Below, piece by piece: positions 19,752-28,909 of a DNA stretch of 64,000 bases (positions are counted from its first letter, which is position 1; the number at the start of each line of letters is the position of its first letter). The notes under the pieces are model-generated. The model was given only the letters and a program-made list of their open reading frames with translations, was not told where the DNA came from and did not search any database. The stretch is from NCBI RefSeq assembly GCF_008035925.1, contig NZ_CP036264.1, forward strand, positions 4,338,402 to 4,402,401. The letters are read 5' to 3'. This stretch comes from Stieleria maiorica. Its GTDB lineage: Bacteria; Planctomycetota; Planctomycetia; Pirellulales; Pirellulaceae. Made by a program: the position numbers and the translations under genes.

Positions 19752-20747
19752 ATGCGAATTATGAAACTTCGTCTTTTCGCCGCGTTGCTTGTTGGACTGG
19801 CCACCCTTTCTGCCCGGGCGGACGATTCCGGGGCTGCCAAGTCGGTGGATGCCGAATCCCAATGGATCACGTCGATCGCGGCTGCCGGAGACGGGAGCTT
19901 TGTTGCCGGCACCGCAACCGGATTGCTGCTGCGTCCGGGCACCGTGTCACGATTCCAACCCGACGCGCCGGGCGACTTGGAGGAGCTTTACGAGCATCCC
20001 GCTGCAGTATGGTCCGTTATAACCACCTCGGACGGAAAGACGATCGCCAGCGCCGACTACAAGGGCAACCTGGTGCTCTATGACGTCGCGTCCAAGACGC
20101 CGAGGACCCACGAGGCGGCGTTTGAACGCTGGTGCCAAAAGATTGTCGTTTCGCCGGATGATCAGATGATTGTTGCCGGGAACGAATCCGGAAAACTGTT
20201 CGCCTGGAGCATCGCCGACGCCAAGGTGTCCAAAACGGTCGAACTTAGTCCTGCCTCAATTACCTCGCTCGCTTTCTCGCCTAACAAGACGCAATTGGCC
20301 GCCACCGATGGCGACGGCAAAGTGCACCTGTTGAAATGGCCCGAGCTGGAAAGCGTGGGCAGTGTCGCCGTCGGCGAGGAGACCGCTTGGTGCGTGGCGT
20401 ATGAAAGCGACTCGTCATTGATCGTCGGCTCGGCTGACCGAAACCTGTACCGCGTGGAAGCCAAGCCGGAAGCGAAACCGGAATCGATCGCCAAGGGAAC
20501 CGATTGGATCACGCGGATCGCGGTTTCCGACGCCGGGCAAATCGCGGCATCGGAAGTCAGTGGAAAGATCCATTTCGCTTCCGGCGGCAGCGTGTCGACG
20601 ATCGGTGCGGAAAGCGGCGTGTGGGCGTTGTGTTTTCGCGGACCGGGGCAATTGCTGGTGGGAACCCGCAAGAACGGTATCGTCACCGCCGGCCAACGCT
20701 GGGCTTGGAATCCGGCCGCGGCGAAACCGGCTGAGGCAAACGAATGA
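19752..20747 (+). CDS. Exported WD40/beta-propeller repeat protein
   Basis: 331 residues with an N-terminal signal peptide (KLRLFAALLVGLATLSARA). The mature part has repeated four-strand blades of WD40 type, for example VWSVITTSDGKTIASADYKG, KIVVSPDDQMIVAGNESG and SLAFSPNKTQLAATDGDG. It is probably a periplasmic protein-interaction propeller with no enzymatic residues. A second ATG at 19761 is an alternative start. Its stop codon overlaps the next start in an ATGA, tying it to the PSP1/RicT-like gene. Confidence 0.85.
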   Translation: MRIMKLRLFAALLVGLATLSARADDSGAAKSVDAESQWITSIAAAGDGSFVAGTATGLLLRPGTVSRFQPDAPGDLEELYEHPAAVWSVITTSDGKTIASADYKGNLVLYDVASKTPRTHEAAFERWCQKIVVSPDDQMIVAGNESGKLFAWSIADAKVSKTVELSPASITSLAFSPNKTQLAATDGDGKVHLLKWPELESVGSVAVGEETAWCVAYESDSSLIVGSADRNLYRVEAKPEAKPESIAKGTDWITRIAVSDAGQIAASEVSGKIHFASGGSVSTIGAESGVWALCFRGPGQLLVGTRKNGIVTAGQRWAWNPAAAKPAEANE

Positions 20748-21661
20748 CAAGTCCGGAGTCTCCGGAAAGTCGAGAGCAAACCGAACGAACGAAACCGAAA
20801 CAGCCGCTGGAATATGTTGCCCGGTTCGGTTCCATGCGAATCCTGGGCGTGCTCAGTGCACGTGAACGGTTTCGCTACAACGATCGGGTTGTGGCGCGGA
20901 CCGATCGTGGGACGGAAATCGCGACGGTGTTGTGCGAAGCGACGCCCAACGCGTTGGACGCGATGCAGGAGCCGACCGCGGGCAAAATCATCCGGCGGCT
21001 TTCCGCCGATGATTTGAACCAGTGGGAACACATCCAGGGGCAGACGCGGGATGATTTGACGATTTGCCAGCGCTGTGTCGATGCGCGGCGATTGAAAATG
21101 GATTTGGTCGACGTCGAACGCCTGTTGGGCGGAGAACGGGTCGTCGTCTATTACGTCGCCGAGGGGCGGGTCGATTTTCGGCAACTGGTCCGCGATCTGG
21201 CCGGAGAATTCCAGACGCGGATCGAAATGCGTCAAATCGGGGTCCGCGACGAAGCCAAGCTGCTGGCCGACTACGGTGACTGTGGCCAGCCATTGTGCTG
21301 TGCGACGTTTTTGAGCAAGATGCCGCCGGTGTCGATGAAGATGGCTAAACTACAGCGGTCAACCCTCGATCCGACCAAAATCTCGGGGCGGTGCGGGCGG
21401 CTGAAGTGTTGTTTACGCTATGAATTCGAGACCTATGAGCAGTTGGCTGCCGAATTGCCGCCGATCGGGTCGGAGATTTTGACCCGAGAAGGCAACGCGG
21501 CGGTCTTGGCTCACGACATTCTTTCGCAACAATTGATGGTGCGTACGGATGACAATCGGAGGATACTGTTGGGTGTCGACCAGGTCGTTCGCGTGACCAA
21601 GGCTCCGCCGCCGGCCAAAAACCGCCGCGGCGGACGCAAGGGTGGATCCAAAGACTCGTGA
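20744..21661 (+). CDS. PSP1 domain protein, RicT (YaaT)-like
   Basis: 305 residues, cytoplasmic. The PSP1 domain lies at about 85-180. The Cys pattern of the RicT family is present: ICQRC near 107, the pair in YGDCGQPLCCATFLSK near 180, and GRCGRLKCCLRYE near 215. In Bacillus RicT is part of the Y-complex with RicA and RicF, carrying Fe-S clusters and influencing RNA processing by RNase Y. Here no ricA or ricF is seen; the gene is coupled by an ATGA overlap to an exported WD40 protein. The tail is Lys/Arg/Gly-rich, which would suit RNA binding. Confidence 0.88.
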   Translation: MTSPESPESREQTERTKPKQPLEYVARFGSMRILGVLSARERFRYNDRVVARTDRGTEIATVLCEATPNALDAMQEPTAGKIIRRLSADDLNQWEHIQGQTRDDLTICQRCVDARRLKMDLVDVERLLGGERVVVYYVAEGRVDFRQLVRDLAGEFQTRIEMRQIGVRDEAKLLADYGDCGQPLCCATFLSKMPPVSMKMAKLQRSTLDPTKISGRCGRLKCCLRYEFETYEQLAAELPPIGSEILTREGNAAVLAHDILSQQLMVRTDDNRRILLGVDQVVRVTKAPPPAKNRRGGRKGGSKDS

Positions 21662-21737
21662 CAGACGGTCAAGGGTGATGATGAAGGGGTGATGATGTGA
21701 TGACAGAGCCAACAATCGAATCAAGATAGACCGTGAC

Positions 21738-22184
21738 ATGAGCAACGAATTGACGAACTCGCCCCTCCAAGCAATGCGGAAGTTGCTGAAGGAGGACTCG
21801 CGGTACAAATACGAAGCCTACCAGTTCATTCGTGAGGCGTTGCAGTTCGCCCACGAACATCTGCCCGAACTGACTCAGGCGACCGTTTCGGGAGACTCCC
21901 TCTCCAAAGGCCGTCCCAAGCACATCACCGGTCAGCAACTTTGCGAAGCCTGTCGTCGTTACGCCATCGACCAGTACGGTTACCTGGGCAGCATGGTCCT
22001 GGGATCGTGGGGGATCAAATCGACCAGCGACTTCGGCGAGATCGTTTACAATTTGATCCGCATCGAACAGATGCGCAAGAGTGAATCGGATCGTCGTGAA
22101 GACTTCGATGACGTGTACACGTTCGATGGCGCCTTCGAGCCCGAGTTCGCGCTGCCCAAAGTGGTCGACGATCTGGAGTGTTAG
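21738..22184 (+). CDS. Minf_1886 family protein
   Basis: 148 residues, soluble, no signal peptide. The pattern DSRYKYEAYQFIREAL near residue 19, HITGQQLCEACRRYAIDQYG near 60 and LGSWGIKSTSDFGEIVYNLI near 84 corresponds to the small Minf_1886 family, conserved across planctomycetes and verrucomicrobia and without known function. It follows the PSP1 gene by 76 nt on the same strand and may share its transcript. Confidence 0.88.
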   Translation: MSNELTNSPLQAMRKLLKEDSRYKYEAYQFIREALQFAHEHLPELTQATVSGDSLSKGRPKHITGQQLCEACRRYAIDQYGYLGSMVLGSWGIKSTSDFGEIVYNLIRIEQMRKSESDRREDFDDVYTFDGAFEPEFALPKVVDDLEC

Positions 22185-22194
22185 TCGCGCATCG

Positions 22195-22262
22195 TCGTAG
22201 CTACGCTCGCCAGAGCGTGGCACGAACCGGGGATCCACCTTCTGGCGAAGGTAGCGACGATT
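22195..22262. repeat. Family B hairpin repeat, copy 2
   Basis: GTAGCTACGCTCGCCAGAGC then GTGG from 22197, a short loop region, then CCACCTTCTGGCGAAGGTAG then CGACG ending at 22259. It lies directly after the Minf_1886 gene and before the methyltransferase gene. Confidence 0.85.
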
Positions 22263-22351
22263 GTCTCGTCCAGGCGAATCGTCGGTTTGGTTACCTCCTT
22301 TCTCCCCCGACGAAGTTTCCCAGAAGCTGCGTCTTTTCCTCCGCGCATTCT

Positions 22352-23239
22352 ATGAACTTCTCTCTTCCAGCCCTGTGCTCGCGCGTTTTGCCGACGTCTT
22401 ACGTTTCAGCATGTTCGCTTGTTCTGCTGGCGTTTGTCACCGGGGTGCTACTTCCGTCGACATGCCAAGCTCAAGACGCCGCGGGCCAACCGGCGGCTGA
22501 AACGAGCGCAGCGTCGGGCGAATCAGAGGCCCGGCAATCGGACACAAAACCCGAGGAGAAGGCACGGAAGAGCTATCTGGGTCGCGTCGTGGCGAAACCG
22601 ATGAGCCATCTGGGCGCGTCCTGGTTGGTGCGACCGGAACGGGATCAAGAGGAAAACGCGTCGGAGTCGTTTCAAAAACTGGATCTCAAACCCGGCATGG
22701 TGCTCTGTGACCTCGGTTGTGGCAACGGCTATTGGACGTTGCCGATGGCCAGGAAGGTCGGCGAAGAAGGCGCCGTCTATGCCGTCGACATCCAACCGGA
22801 GATGTTGCAAAAACTTCGCCAGCGGGCCGATCAGTTTGGTTTGAAAAACATTCGTCCCGTGCTGGGGACGATCGATAATCCCAAGTTGCCGGAAAACGAA
22901 ATCGACTTGCTGCTGATGGTCGACGTGTACCACGAGTTTTCGCATCCGCAATCGATGCTGTGGGAGATCCGCCGTTCGCTGACCCCGACCGGAGTGGTCG
23001 CACTGCTGGAGTACCGCAAGGAAGACCCGACCGTGCCGATCAAGTTGCTGCACAAGATGTCCAAACGCCAGATCATGAAGGAGTATCAGGCGAACGGTTT
23101 CAAGTTGGTGCGCGAGTACAACGAACTGCCGTGGCAACACCTGATGTTCTTCGCCCGCGACGACAGTCCCTTGGAAGCGATCGATCCCGAGCCGACCGAC
23201 CAGGTGCTCAAGCGAATCGGAACTGCAGCGGCGCAGTGA
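22352..23239 (+). CDS. Class I SAM-dependent methyltransferase-like protein with signal peptide
   Basis: 295 residues from the ATG at 22352. The first 45 residues form a long signal peptide or anchor (SACSLVLLAFVTGVLL, cleavage near CQA). A charged linker (about 48-75) precedes a Rossmann methyltransferase domain with motif I VLCDLGCGNGYWT near residue 123, VYAVDIQPEML near 146 and a post-motif LLLMVDVYHEF near 187. The fold would transfer a methyl group from S-adenosylmethionine. A signal peptide on a SAM-dependent enzyme is odd since SAM is cytoplasmic; the N-terminus may be a membrane anchor with the catalytic part inside. The start lies beyond the family B repeat, so longer upstream readings are rejected. 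Confidence 0.82.
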   Translation: MNFSLPALCSRVLPTSYVSACSLVLLAFVTGVLLPSTCQAQDAAGQPAAETSAASGESEARQSDTKPEEKARKSYLGRVVAKPMSHLGASWLVRPERDQEENASESFQKLDLKPGMVLCDLGCGNGYWTLPMARKVGEEGAVYAVDIQPEMLQKLRQRADQFGLKNIRPVLGTIDNPKLPENEIDLLLMVDVYHEFSHPQSMLWEIRRSLTPTGVVALLEYRKEDPTVPIKLLHKMSKRQIMKEYQANGFKLVREYNELPWQHLMFFARDDSPLEAIDPEPTDQVLKRIGTAAAQ

Positions 23240-23428
23240 AACGCACCTCGCCCCTTCTGGGCGGTCGATGGCGTTTCTCTTAGCACGACAGCCCTCTCTC
23301 TCGAGGTCGTCGCATCTTTTTGTATGACGGACCTTCTGGGCGAGCGTTGTCGGGGCGATTTCATGCGCACCAGGTTAAAAACGAAACGCTCGCTAGAAGC
23401 TTTGGTTATTTCACAATTTACAATGGCT

Positions 23429-23460
23429 CCCTTCTCCCCCGGCTTTGCGGGGGAGAAGGG
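23429..23460. repeat. GC-rich perfect hairpin
   Basis: CCCTTCTCCCCCG (23429-23441) pairs perfectly with CGGGGGAGAAGGG (23448-23460) around the loop GCTTTG. It is followed by CCGGGGATGAGGGGG. It lies between convergent genes, so it may terminate one or both, though no T-run follows. Confidence 0.75.
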
Positions 23461-23528
23461 CCGGGGATGAGGGGGCCAGCGGCCTGCCAAGAGCCACCGA
23501 ATTGAGGCGCAGGCGGCCCAGGTGTATA

Positions 23529-23609
23529 GCCCCTCTCCCCAAAACAGATCGCGGTCATCGTTACCGTGCAATCAGAAACTAATGCGCGATCTGTTTTAGG
23601 GAGAGGGGA
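23529..23609. repeat. Inverted repeat with 25-bp arms
   Basis: The left arm 23529-23553 (GCCCCTCTCCCCAAAACAGA then TCGCG) and the right arm 23585-23609 (CGCGATCTGTTTTAGGGAGA then GGGGA) are reverse complements except near the A/T-rich middle. The spacer is 31 bp. No open reading frame lies inside, so it is either a small hairpin element or a terminator pair. Confidence 0.75.
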
Positions 23610-23670
23610 GCCATGCCCTGGATTGCGAGCCGACTTGTGTCGACACCAATGCTTCTATCGTCAGGCGGAC

Positions 23671-24930
23671 CTACAACACGGTCGTCTTGATCGCCGATCC
23701 GTCGGGGCGGGTCAGTCGGAATTGGAATTGCCAGTCTTGGGCCCACGGTTGCGTTTGGGCGTTTTGCATGACTTTGATCAGCACCGTGTTTTCGCCCTCG
23801 ACCAATTCACAGTCGTCGACGTATTGGTCGATCCGTGTGCCCGAGTGGTAGACTTCGTTGCTGGAGACCAGTTTCCCGTTGATCCAGACCTTGTTGGCCG
23901 TGATGCAGCCGATGCGGGCTTGCGCGGCCAGTGGCGTGTCTGCGTTTTCGACGGTGAACGTTGCAAAAACGTAGGCCGCAGCATCCTTTTCGTTGGACAG
24001 TGGTCCGTTCAAATCGACCATGCCCAGTTTGTCGTCGCTTCGGATCTGTTGCCAGTTGGCGGTCTGTTGTTTCCCCGCTTCCGGTTTCGGATCTCCGGCG
24101 GTGTCCTTCGCGATCGGTGACCCGGATTCCAGGTAGCGGTTTTCGGGAACGTAGGCGGTGTCGAAGTGTTCGCTGTCGGTGTTGTCGAACGGGCCGATCA
24201 GCCACCAGCGACGCATCATTCCCAATTCCTCCGCCAAGTCGATGGAAACGTCCAAGTCCGCGAGCAGTTTCGCCGTCTGTTCAAGCTGTTTGGGACTACG
24301 GCCGTTGGCGATCACCTGGCGCAGGATCTTTTCGGCTTGATCCGGCTGGCTGGACACCAGTGCTGCCCCCTCGTCGATCATTGCGGCGATCTTGAGGAAT
24401 CGGACCGGAAGCGAGGGGTCGGTTTCGGCGTTTGCCAACAGTGTCGGTTTCAAATCACCGTCGTGTTGGACCAGCAGTTGATAGGCGACGTAGCGCGCGT
24501 CGGGATGTTTTTGAGTATCGGAAAAGAAATCCAGCAGCGCGTCTTTTTGAAACGGACCATTGTCGCTGACATCGGCCGCGATCGCTCGCAACCAATTGTT
24601 CCCGCGCCGCGTCGCGTTTTCAAACCCGTCCAGGACTTCGGTCACTTGTGAACTGGGCAGTGACTGAATCCGGGTGGCCGCGGCGGCGGCGTCTTGGTCC
24701 AAAGCGGCCGAACCATCGGTCCGTGCGATCGTCTGGAGCGCCTCGCGGACGCTCGGCTGGGCCGAAAACGCCGGGGCAGAAAATGTCGGCGTGGCGGAGA
24801 GTGTCGCCGCCAAGGCGATTGCGATTAGTCGCCGAGAACGTCGTCTGGCGGTGACGTCACGTGTGAAGCGTCGGCGGGTGGCAACGTGGCGGGCGAAAGC
24901 GAGGCGGGATGGGCGAGGCTGTCGGTTCAT
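23671..24930 (-). CDS. Secreted protein with C-terminal galactose-binding-like domain
   Basis: 419 residues. A very basic N-terminus (many Arg in the first 35 residues) precedes a hydrophobic signal sequence (RLIAIALAATLSATPTFSA). Residues about 60-230 are helical and repeat-like, similar to HEAT or TPR solenoids. From about 235, MRRWWLIGPFDNTDSEHFDT and later KVWINGKLVSSNEVYHSG and GENTVLIKVMQN match the jelly-roll pattern seen in galactose-binding-like domains of planctomycete exported proteins. Ligand and role are unknown. It is on the same strand as, and downstream of, the small helical protein at 25132-25425. Confidence 0.75.
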   Translation of the reverse strand: MNRQPRPSRLAFARHVATRRRFTRDVTARRRSRRLIAIALAATLSATPTFSAPAFSAQPSVREALQTIARTDGSAALDQDAAAAATRIQSLPSSQVTEVLDGFENATRRGNNWLRAIAADVSDNGPFQKDALLDFFSDTQKHPDARYVAYQLLVQHDGDLKPTLLANAETDPSLPVRFLKIAAMIDEGAALVSSQPDQAEKILRQVIANGRSPKQLEQTAKLLADLDVSIDLAEELGMMRRWWLIGPFDNTDSEHFDTAYVPENRYLESGSPIAKDTAGDPKPEAGKQQTANWQQIRSDDKLGMVDLNGPLSNEKDAAAYVFATFTVENADTPLAAQARIGCITANKVWINGKLVSSNEVYHSGTRIDQYVDDCELVEGENTVLIKVMQNAQTQPWAQDWQFQFRLTRPDGSAIKTTVL

Positions 24931-25131
24931 GTTCAGCGATCACGGGGTTCAGTTGGGCGGGCGAGATTCAACGCATGATAGCTGAATCGGACACCGCCCG
25001 CGGACCGGGTGAACGCGAACGTGGAAGCGCCGGGTAGGCGGTAGTGGACGACGCGAGGAGTCCTGGCAGCCGGCAATCCGAATGGACTCGTCGCCTCGTC
25101 AACTACCCGAAAACCAAGCTGCGGTGGAATA

Positions 25132-25425
25132 CTAGAGCAGGTCTTCTTTTTCCAAGATTTCTCGATATTGATCGCGTTCGCGGCGGGTGGCTTCCAGGTC
25201 AAACACCAGGTATTTCATGTCCAACCGCAATTGCGACAGGGCTTCTTGAACGAGGTTCAGGATGCGTCGCCGCCGGGTGCTGCAGTCGATCGCACGCGAG
25301 AGCGCCGGCGCGACGGTGTCACGGTAGCGTGCGGGCAGGGCGTCGATCGCTGCAGTCAGCTCACGCAATTCTTGGGGAACTTCGTCGCCAACTTGTTTGT
25401 TCGATCCGATCGTCGTCTTTTGCAT
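25132..25425 (-). CDS. Small helical protein of unknown function
   Basis: 97 residues from the ATG at 25425, which has CCGGAG about 8 nt upstream; an ATG 27 nt earlier and a longer reading to 25509 are possible. The sequence is highly helical and charged: VPQELRELTAAIDALPARYR, then ALSRAIDCSTRRRRILNLVQ, ending in a Glu/Arg-rich coiled coil. There is no membrane segment. It may be an adaptor or regulator but I do not recognise the family. It is followed 200 nt later by the secreted protein on the same strand. Confidence 0.65.
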   Translation of the reverse strand: MQKTTIGSNKQVGDEVPQELRELTAAIDALPARYRDTVAPALSRAIDCSTRRRRILNLVQEALSQLRLDMKYLVFDLEATRRERDQYREILEKEDLL

Positions 25426-25717
25426 GCGCCAGGGCTCCGGAGAGAGATACATTGAAAGGTTGCTTTGGTTGCCGTCCTTTGCACTCGCGGTGCCAGATCC
25501 TGCCGGCACGGCCGAGTTTTCTGCGTAAGCTGTTCTGCGTCAAAGGTTTAGGGTGATCGCAGTTTTCGTGATGTCAAAAGGAAACGGTGAAAAAAAACAA
25601 CACCATTTCGCCTTGGCTTGGCACCCTAAATCTTGATACACAAACGCCTTACGGAGTAAGCGACGGGTTGCGACGTGATGTGGAATTTTTTCGACATCGT
25701 CGCGTCAACCGCACACT

Positions 25718-28700
25718 TTGTTCAACGAGTTCACCGGTCGGCTATCGGATGGTTGCGTCCGAGAGCGATTTTCCCGTCGTCCTGCTGATTGTTTGGGCAA
25801 TGAAGATTTGGGTCAACAATTGAAGTTCAAATACCGACGCCCGCGATCGAAAGTGCTGTCAGTCGTTCGGGCTCGGCAAAGCTTGCCGTCGGCCGTCCGC
25901 GCTGGGGCGCCCTCACGGGCCCGAGTGGTGGGCATCGGTGTCGGAGCAAACTCGGAAAAAAACGACTCGCCGACCACTGCGGCGTTGTCCCGTCAAGGGA
26001 TCTCACCCGTCGGATTGGCGATCGCATGGTTCGTCTTGTTACTCGCTTCGGCGGGCAATCCGGTCCGCGCGGATCTGTTCGATTCACTCGATGCCTACCC
26101 ACCCCGCCTGCACCTGGACACTTCCGATTGTGATGCCCGGGTGATCGAGCACAAGAACATGGCCGACGGCGGTGTGGATGGCGGCGGTTGCGAGTCGATG
26201 ACGTTCCAAGCGGGCGTCGGCAGCGAAGCGATTTTGGTTTACCCGCTCGAACCGATTCACGCGATCAATGATCTGGTCGCCACATTGTCGATCATGAGTG
26301 CCCGCCATGGGGCCCGGGTCGGGCTTCGCGTCCGTTTCCCTTTCCTGCGTGACCCCCAAACGCGTCGCCCCCTGTCGGCGATCCTGTACGGCGCAACTTA
26401 TCAGCATCCGGGCAAGTTCCAATCGCTTGGGATCGGCAACATCGAACGTGAGTTGCGGATCAAGATTGCGAATCTGCGTGCGGTCCACGGGAGTGATGCG
26501 AATTTGGACAACGCCTACATCGATGCGATGGTGATCAACGCCTACAGTGGCCCGGGGACAACGACGTTGCGGATCGATCAAGTGTCCGTTCGTGGCATGA
26601 TTCCGGTGGGGGATCATGGGCGTGTCGATGTGGTGCCAACGCAAGCGGTGAAAGGCACGGCTGGTCCGAACGGCCGGGAGGTATCGATTCAATCGCAGCG
26701 GTTGTTAAAAATCCGGCGGCCGGTCTCCGATCAGGATCGCTCTGGTCCTGTGTTGGCCGAAGTGGCGTTTCCGCAAAACAATGTGATCCGGGTTTTGGAG
26801 CATCGCGGTGAACCGTTGACGTGGATCCGGTCGCTGGGATTTGATGCGGTTTTGTTGTCTCATCCACCGACCGCGGATCTGTTGCGCGACGCCATCCAAT
26901 CGCAAATGCTCGTCTACGCGCCTCCGCCGATCGCCCCCGACCCGGCGCTCGGTCCGCTATTGGACCCGGTGATGGCGTGGTATCTCGGCGGCGGGGTGGC
27001 GTTGGACAATTCGCGGGTTTCCCAAACGGATAAAACCGTGCGCCGATTACGGATGTTTCCCGCGGCGTGGCAGCGTCCGATCGTGATTTCACCGGTAGAA
27101 CGTTGGGCGAGTTATGGGGCGATTGCCGATGCGATTGTTTCCGATGCGGCGCTCCGCAGCCGGGGGCTGTCAGTGGCCGAACAAGCGTTGATCTTCCAGG
27201 ATCGACGCGCCCGCATCGGCTCGGGGACAGCGATGGCAATCGCGATCGAATCGTCACCGCCGAACAAGTTGGCGTTGATGAACCGGTCGATCAGTGCCGC
27301 GATCGGGGCACCGCCGGGGGGCAATTTCCGATGGCACTCGATGTTGACCCAAGTCGTCCAGTCGCTTGAGCAGACGCCCTGCGCGATCGTGTTCCGTTCG
27401 CAAGAGTCGCTCGCGTCGGGGACGATGTTCGCTCACCAGCGGTCGATGGCGCTCAGTTATATCAACCGGTTCGTGGCCATGTTGGGGCCGTGGATCGCAT
27501 CGAGCCGACCGGCCGCACCGTATCCGATCCGCGGTGCCGCCTATCGCTGCGGACGATTGGATGCCGCCGGAGATCAGTTTTTGTTGCTGACGTCCGACCA
27601 GACGACACGTGACCAAGTCCTTGCCGGTGACGGACGGGCCGTCGAGATTTTGTTGCCTCCCGAAATGGTTCATCGAACAGCGTGGCGGCTGACGAGTTTT
27701 TCTGCCGAGCGGATCGACATCGATTCGACGCCGACCGGGGCGCGGATCGAAATCGTGTCCCCGGATGTGGCGGAGGTCATCGTGGTCAGTGCTGATTCAT
27801 CGTTGGCCGCCCGATTGGACCAATCGGCGCGTCGTTTTGCGGTCCGCGCTGCGTCGGATCGCTGGCAATTGTGCGGCGACCAGGTCCGACAGGTTCGCCA
27901 GGACTGGGATCATGCCGTTAGCTCCGGAGCGACCCAGGCGATCATGCCGGTCGATCTGTTGACGGCGGCTCGGAGGACACTCGAGGACGCCGAAAGGGTG
28001 TACCGTGCCGGCGATGCGGAAGCCACCTTGCGACTGTCGCGGCGAGCCGACGCCTGGGCCGTGCGGTCGCGATTACAGCTCTCCCAGGCGCTCTTGTCCG
28101 ACACCGCGCGGGGCACGGCACCACGTTACATCAGTAGTCCGCCGATCGACGAAGGCCGTCCGACGCTGCAAACGGCATGGCAACCCCTGATGGGTGACGA
28201 AGGCTGGAGCGACAACCTGATCGCATCGGGCGGACTGGACCGCGCCGACGTGTTGTCGGCCGGCGGCTGGGCGTTCGGGCAACGAACCATGGTCCGGGCG
28301 GAGTCCAACGCCCGCTGGATTTCACGGGGATTCTTTAGCGGGAAAGGCGCGGTCGCTTTGTCCGCCGCCGCGACGACCGGCGAGTCACTCGGCGGCGGCT
28401 ATGAGGGCACGATCGCCATTCTGTCCAGCCCGACCGTCAGGATTCAGCCGACCCAAGCGGTTCGGGTGGATGCGATGATCCGCACGATCGGGTTCGGCGG
28501 TCCGCATCAAGGTGTTCTGGTCTATGACAGTTTAGGAGGCCAGGAAATGGGCGTTTTGGTTCGCGGTGCGACCGACTGGACCCCGGTGCGACTGTATCGG
28601 CAAAGCGTCGGCGAAACCGAGGTGCGGGTGATGTTTGAAGTGATCGGCGATGGGGAAGCCGTGGTCGACGAAGTCGCGGTTCGCGTTTGGGATCCGGAGC

Positions 28701-28738
28701 CGTTGCCGGAATTGCCGCTGCACTCGATCACTCCGTAG
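25718..28738 (+). CDS. Very large exported protein of unknown function
   Basis: 1006 residues as listed, but the start is unsure: no ATG occurs from 25718 until after the hydrophobic segment, and a TTG at 25820 or a GTG near 25925 are alternatives. A hydrophobic stretch (SPVGLAIAWFVLLLASAG, about residues 95-112) then PVRADL looks like a late signal peptide. The mature part has an N-terminal beta domain (to about 300), a central part with RSLGFDAVLLSHPPTADLLR near 369 that resembles a TIM-barrel strand-helix, and a C-terminal jelly-roll-like domain (about 840-1000). No catalytic motif is recognised. It is probably a cell envelope protein specific to planctomycetes. Confidence 0.78.
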   Translation: MFNEFTGRLSDGCVRERFSRRPADCLGNEDLGQQLKFKYRRPRSKVLSVVRARQSLPSAVRAGAPSRARVVGIGVGANSEKNDSPTTAALSRQGISPVGLAIAWFVLLLASAGNPVRADLFDSLDAYPPRLHLDTSDCDARVIEHKNMADGGVDGGGCESMTFQAGVGSEAILVYPLEPIHAINDLVATLSIMSARHGARVGLRVRFPFLRDPQTRRPLSAILYGATYQHPGKFQSLGIGNIERELRIKIANLRAVHGSDANLDNAYIDAMVINAYSGPGTTTLRIDQVSVRGMIPVGDHGRVDVVPTQAVKGTAGPNGREVSIQSQRLLKIRRPVSDQDRSGPVLAEVAFPQNNVIRVLEHRGEPLTWIRSLGFDAVLLSHPPTADLLRDAIQSQMLVYAPPPIAPDPALGPLLDPVMAWYLGGGVALDNSRVSQTDKTVRRLRMFPAAWQRPIVISPVERWASYGAIADAIVSDAALRSRGLSVAEQALIFQDRRARIGSGTAMAIAIESSPPNKLALMNRSISAAIGAPPGGNFRWHSMLTQVVQSLEQTPCAIVFRSQESLASGTMFAHQRSMALSYINRFVAMLGPWIASSRPAAPYPIRGAAYRCGRLDAAGDQFLLLTSDQTTRDQVLAGDGRAVEILLPPEMVHRTAWRLTSFSAERIDIDSTPTGARIEIVSPDVAEVIVVSADSSLAARLDQSARRFAVRAASDRWQLCGDQVRQVRQDWDHAVSSGATQAIMPVDLLTAARRTLEDAERVYRAGDAEATLRLSRRADAWAVRSRLQLSQALLSDTARGTAPRYISSPPIDEGRPTLQTAWQPLMGDEGWSDNLIASGGLDRADVLSAGGWAFGQRTMVRAESNARWISRGFFSGKGAVALSAAATTGESLGGGYEGTIAILSSPTVRIQPTQAVRVDAMIRTIGFGGPHQGVLVYDSLGGQEMGVLVRGATDWTPVRLYRQSVGETEVRVMFEVIGDGEAVVDEVAVRVWDPEPLPELPLHSITP

Positions 28739-28747
28739 CCAGATCAA

Positions 28748-28811
28748 CGTCGCTACCTACACCAGAAGGTGGCCCCGCGGCGTTTCCCACGCTCTGGCGA
28801 GCGTGGTCACA
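28748..28811. repeat. Family B hairpin repeat, copy 3
   Basis: CGTCGCTACCTACACCAGAA then GGTGG from 28748, and the complementary CCCACGCTCTGGCGAGCGTG then GTCAC to 28810. It is placed between the large exported protein and the TPR protein. Confidence 0.8.
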
Positions 28812-28909
28812 TCGAATTGATGCATTCCAGAATAGCAACACGACGTCTCGCTATCGTTTACCCTGTCACATCGACATCCCCGCACATATTCGCCTGTTCG
28901 CCATTCAGC

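Larger units (their letters stand above)
23240..23670. other. Intergenic region with two inverted repeats between convergent genes
   Basis: No coding sequence is recognised. It holds a hairpin at 23429-23460 and a longer inverted repeat at 23529-23609. Confidence 0.6.

Noticed and set aside
25587-25823. Small open frame with GTG start and upstream AAAAGGAAA, ending in a TTGA overlap with a possible start of the large exported gene
   Set aside because: The ribosome-binding site is good, but the 78-residue product has no recognisable composition or motif and ends in the uncertain 5' region of the next gene. Too weak to list as a gene without transcript or conservation data.
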